Shown here one piece after another: positions 45,101 to 48,350 of a stretch of DNA of 48,350 nucleotides (position 1 is the first letter of the stretch; every line of letters begins with the position of its first letter). The translations under genes and the position numbers were made by a program. Under the pieces are notes generated by a model that saw nothing but the letters and a program-made list of their open reading frames with translations, did no database searches and was not told the DNA's origin. Source of the stretch: Cyclospora cayetanensis (Eukaryota; Apicomplexa; Conoidasida; Eucoccidiorida; Eimeriidae); the NCBI RefSeq assembly GCF_002999335.1, contig NW_020312193.1, positions 1 through 48,350 on the forward strand. Reading direction: 5' to 3'.

Positions 45101-48082
45101 AGTGGAGTGCGTGCTCTGCGCTGTGTGGCGGAGGCACGCGGGAGCGTTTTCGCGGGGTCCAAGCCTTCGAAGTGGGGGGTGGCATGCCTTGTGCGGGCAG
45201 TCGACAGGAGAGTGAGGCTTGCAATCTGCATGCATGCGCCTTCGGCTGTTCTGTGAGCGAGTGGAGTGAGTGGACGGACTGCTCCTCTCCGTGCGCTCCT
45301 CCAGACGGGAGCTCAGCCACTCGCAGTCGCTACAGAGAAATCCTGCGAGAGCCTTCTCCCGCGGAGCGTCTCTCCTGTCCTCCCCTGGAAGAAACGCAGA
45401 AGGGCTGCAACGCCAACGTCCCTTGCCCGGTGGACTGTACGTACACCCCGTGGACCGACTGGGGGGAGTGTCGCGGAGACTGCGAGGTCGGGAAACTGCT
45501 GCGCACTCGTCGCATTCTCTCGGAAGCACGGTTCGGAGGAGCTGCGTGCGAAGAGACTGAGCAGACGGCAGACTGCGCTATCGAGAAGGCGTGTGTCAAC
45601 GACTGCATTCTCGGCAGCTGGGCTGAGTGGAGTTCTTGCAGCGCTACTTGTGGAGGCGGCTACAGACAGAGAATTCGAGAGGTAAATGGAGCACGCGACG
45701 CACAGAGTTGGGGTGTCTGAAGGGGTGGCTTTTGCTGCTGCATTTGCTGTGTGCAGAGAGTGTAGGGGTAAATACACAGCCTGTGGAAGAGGCGTCGGTA
45801 GGACTCTTTAGGCAGGGCGGGTGGCGCCTCTACGGAGTCTTCCGGATCGAGCCGTCTCCTCTTTCTGCATGCCTTGTGGAAATGGAGGCTCTGCTGCGTG
45901 GATGGCGGCATTTTGGGGTCCATTTCTGTGTGCGTTTGTTGAGGAGGTTGTTGCCCGTGTGGGTGTTCGGTTTTGCGTGCGTGTCTGAAACTGAGCGACG
46001 ACCCTCTTTCACGCTGGCGGTATTCTGTTGCGCTATTTCTGCTGTGTAGTGTGCGGTGCTGCGGCTTCTGTTGCTGCTTCTTTCTCACAGGTTGTGGAGA
46101 TCCCCACGAATGGAGGGGCTGCATGCGACTCTCTGGAGGAGTACGAGACGTGTGCGGAGTTTAGTTGTTTTGGGTCCGACTGCAAAGTTTCGGAGTGGAG
46201 TGAGTGGGGAGAGTGCTCGAAGGAGTGCGGGGGAGGCATTCACGCTCGAGAGCGGCAAGTGCTCTCCCCCCGCATTGGGCATGGAGCAGACTGTCCAGCG
46301 TTGTCGCAGCGGAGGGGGTGCGCTCTCCATCGCTGCTCAGGAGCACCCTGCGAAGACAGCCCAGACGTTCCCCTCCTGACGGGAGTGGAGTGCAAAGTGC
46401 TGCTAGCCATGGGCTGCCACAGGCGTCTGCAGGAGCTGGCGGAGGAGAACAATCAGATTTTTCCGGAGGATCTCCCTCCAGAAGTTCGCGTCAGTGATGC
46501 ATGCCCAAGAACCTGTGGCGTCTGTGCGGAGTGCGCTCCCGGCTGCCAGCTGAGAGATCTCGGGAACAGACACTGCGATGAAGCCTGCAACAACGAGGCT
46601 TGCCAGAAGGATCTTGGAGACTGCGGAGGAGACTGTGCGCTCGGGCAGCTGCCTCCGGGAGTTCGAGTGGAGCCTGCGACTTCGATGATGACGGAGGGTC
46701 AGACGCTGATTGCAAGCTGCGCGGACGGGGAGACGCGCTTCTCGCCTTTCTCTGCGCTGCGGCAGTTGGCGGTGACTTGCGCAGGCAAAGGCGAGTTCAG
46801 CCTGGAGCCTCCCGACCTCGTCTTGCAGCGCGACGAGGAAGCGGCTCTGCTTCTTCCTGGCTGCGCCTTGGATCCCTGTCCCTTCGTGTTCGTCAGTGGC
46901 TTTGCGAGAGAAGCGGCCTCCTTCAACGGCGTCTTCCTCAGAGCGGATCCTCACGGAAGCCTCCCACGCTTCGTGCAAGACAGTCTAGGCAGCGGCAGCG
47001 ACAGCAAGCCTCACTACTTGTGGGCGCAAGAGCTGCCGCAACTGAGCAGCAGCAGCGGATCCAGTGGCAAGAGCGACGGCAGTCTCACTCGGCGACTCGT
47101 CTGGCGAATAACGCAGGCAGATCCCAACACTGCAGCGGCGAACACGGGCCTTACTGCAGCCGCAACAGGCGGTGCATGCGCAGCCGAAGTCGCGCGCGTA
47201 GACGCAGCAGTGGGGTGTACAGACAGCTGGGAGGTGGGCGTTGCGGGGACAGAGGGCCCCCGCAGCACGCAGCAAGCCGTTTTCAAGTGCATCGACGAAG
47301 ACGCCAAAAGCGAACTAGAACAGAAAGAGCTGCTCGCGCAAGGAGAGGAGCAAACCCTCCCTCAAGCTCCTCCCGTCACGCTGGTAGCCGGCATCGAGAT
47401 GGTATGCGAGGACCAACAGGAGGTGCAAGAAAAGTCGGGAAAGACATGCGAAGCTCTCAAAAAGATGCTCAAATGCGACTTCCTGCTAGCCGACGCAGGA
47501 GTAGAGCTCCCCACCTTCTTACCGCACGATGCGACTCTCGCCCTCGCCTGTCCACTGACGTGTGGTCTCTGCAAACAGTGCTCCCGAGGGTGCCCCTTGT
47601 GGTTCCTCGGAAATCGCCACTGCGACAAGGCATGCAACGTCGACGCGTGTCAGTTCGATAGAGGAGACTGCGAAGTCGAAGGCCAGAACGTCGCGACGCA
47701 GACAAGAAGCGGCGGAGAGACGGATCAGGAGGATTCCGCAAGGGGGGGGAAGCCCCACAGTACCAGCAAGCCGCTGCAGCACCGCGAGGCAGACGCTGCT
47801 GCCGAGGCTAGCGAGGATCCCGCAACGGCATGCGAAGACGATCCTCAGGTTCAGGCTATGGGGTTCACGTGCAAAGTTCTCTATTCTGTCGCTGGAGGCA
47901 CTCCCGAAGGCTGCAACAGCCGCTTGCTAGATCTCCGTCCAGATGAGGCCCTTCCTCCAGGTGTACCACCAGTAACAAGAGTCAAAGACGCCTGTCCAAA
48001 GACTTGCAAAGCCTGCAACGGTAACAAGGAAAAGCTCCTGCCACATGCAGCCGCGTGCAAGCTAGCGCAGAGACGCCAGTAG
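37764..48082 (+). CDS. giant secreted TSP1-repeat protein with ShK-like and Notch/LNR-like modules
   Basis: Eight exons: 37764-39125, 40428-40575, 41449-41826, 42247-42629, 43268-43757, 44049-44213, 44894-45681 and 46091-48082. All phases close, giving 1,901 residues from ATG 37764 (or 1,834 from ATG 37965). A recessed hydrophobic segment (QWILAGVWLCVSGGYIWAHA) about 140 residues in acts as signal sequence or anchor; there is no C-terminal membrane span. Domain order: disordered Gly/Ser/Arg linker; ShK-like module ending DACPMTCGLC; LNR-like CNNAACQFDGGDC; sixteen TSP1 repeats (WSxWSxC pattern, 38993 to about 46330); ShK-like plus LNR-like (DACPRTCGVC, CNNEACQKDLGDC); about 200 residues of unrecognised domain with a sushi-like start; ShK-like plus LNR-like (ACPLTCGLC, CNVDACQFDRGDC); and a final ShK-like module (DACPKTCKAC). 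TSP1 proteins of Apicomplexa are typically microneme or surface adhesins used in motility and invasion, and that role is inferred here. No MIC symbol is assigned because the family member cannot be identified without a search. Confidence 0.93.
39130..40060. repeat. ACAC/ACATACA minisatellites in intron 1 of the TSP1 gene
   Basis: Two blocks. Around 39235-39390 are ACAGACACACACAT units. Around 39480-39980 are ACATACATTGATACATACACAAAC units of about 22-24 bp, followed by ACACCTATACACCTACACAC. The block belongs to the 1.3-kb intron between donor 39126 and acceptor 40427. Confidence 0.9.
40605..41232. repeat. about 40-bp minisatellite in intron 2 of the TSP1 gene
   Basis: About sixteen copies of a 38-42-bp unit made of (TG)n, then TAGTCGTTCGTTGGCGCTTC, then YTCYTTTGC. 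Unit length varies mainly in the TG run; two copies near 40925-40985 are short (GTTTGTGTGGTCG). The array occupies most of the 873-bp intron between exons 2 and 3. Confidence 0.95.
42119..42184. repeat. CT microsatellite in intron 3 of the TSP1 gene
   Basis: (CT)n with GTCTGTCT flanks, inside the intron 41827-42246. It is preceded by a looser ATCTATCT-rich stretch at 41955-42025. Confidence 0.9.
42909..43250. repeat. interrupted trinucleotide repeat (TAC/TTC/CTC) in intron 4 of the TSP1 gene
   Basis: A pyrimidine-rich array keeps a strict three-base rhythm: TACTACTACTTGTACTCTTAC at the left, then repeated ACTTCTACTATGACTTCTAC, then CTCCTACTCTTCCTCCT. The first part evolves by 9-15-bp higher-order units. 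It sits just upstream of the acceptor at 43267, where it may serve as an extended polypyrimidine tract. Confidence 0.9.
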
Positions 48083-48084
48083 TA

Positions 48085-48310
48085 GCCAGGAGGGGAAGGG
48101 GAGAAAGCGGGGGAACAAAAGGGGAGAAGAAGGAGAAAAGGGGAGAAGAGAAGGAGGAGAAAAGGGGGGAAGAAAAGGGGGGAGAAAGGGGGGAAGAAGG
48201 AGGAGAAAGGGGGGAGCAGGGGGGGGAAGAAGGAGGAGAAAGGGGGGAAGAGTGGGGGGAAGAGGGAGGGGAAGAAGGAGGAGGGAGGGGGGTAGAGAGG
48301 GTGGGGAAGT
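48085..48310. repeat. purine-only tract downstream of the TSP1 gene
   Basis: Immediately after the stop codon, about 225 bp are almost exclusively G and A (GGGGAGAAG, AGGAGGAGAAAGGGGGG units), so the complementary strand is pyrimidine-only. It should lie in the 3' UTR or downstream flank. Open frames here are repeat artefacts. Confidence 0.9.
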
Positions 48311-48350
48311 AATGGATGCAAAGAGCAGGGGGTTGAGATAAGGCGATCAC

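Overview
The window looks like nuclear DNA of an apicomplexan, most likely an eimeriid coccidian (Eimeria/Cyclospora-like). The reasons are: genes split by many GT-AG introns; CAG-type trinucleotide runs that encode Ala/Gln stretches inside otherwise conserved proteins; introns filled with TG/CA-rich minisatellites; abundant GCATGC motifs; and a very large secreted thrombospondin type 1 (TSP1) repeat protein typical of the phylum. The species cannot be fixed from sequence reading alone.

Layout. 1-4610 (+): the 3' part of the mitochondrial 2-oxoglutarate dehydrogenase E1 gene, seven exons recovered, starting inside an intron made of a 45-bp repeat. 6301 to about 8954 (-): a leucine-rich-repeat protein with one repeat per exon. 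11119-13126 (-) and 14296-15670 (+): a head-to-head pair of membrane/secreted, alpha-helical, coiled-coil proteins that look distantly related to each other; both have interrupted reading frames. 18488-20497 (+): a low-complexity protein ending in a ubiquitin-interacting motif. 23948-28876 (+): a lipase maturation factor (ten exons) with an unusual 250-residue charged coiled-coil tail. 29599-34135 (-): exonuclease 1 (fourteen exons, first coding exon only 21 nt). 37764-48082 (+): an approximately 1,900-residue secreted protein with 16 TSP1 repeats flanked by ShK-like and Notch/LNR-like modules.

The genes do not form an operon or pathway; this is ordinary eukaryotic gene order with convergent pairs (OGDH/LRR, LMF/EXO1) and divergent pairs (the helical pair, EXO1/TSP1). 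The parts most worth a second look are the TSP1/LNR/ShK protein, whose C-terminal half holds an unrecognised domain of about 200 residues; the lipase maturation factor tail; and the divergent helical pair. Exon boundaries were deduced by hand from splice motifs, reading phase and expected family alignment. In the TSP1 and LMF models all phases close to an exact multiple of three. In EXO1 two junctions remain open. No tRNA, rRNA, CRISPR or transposon coding sequence was recognised.
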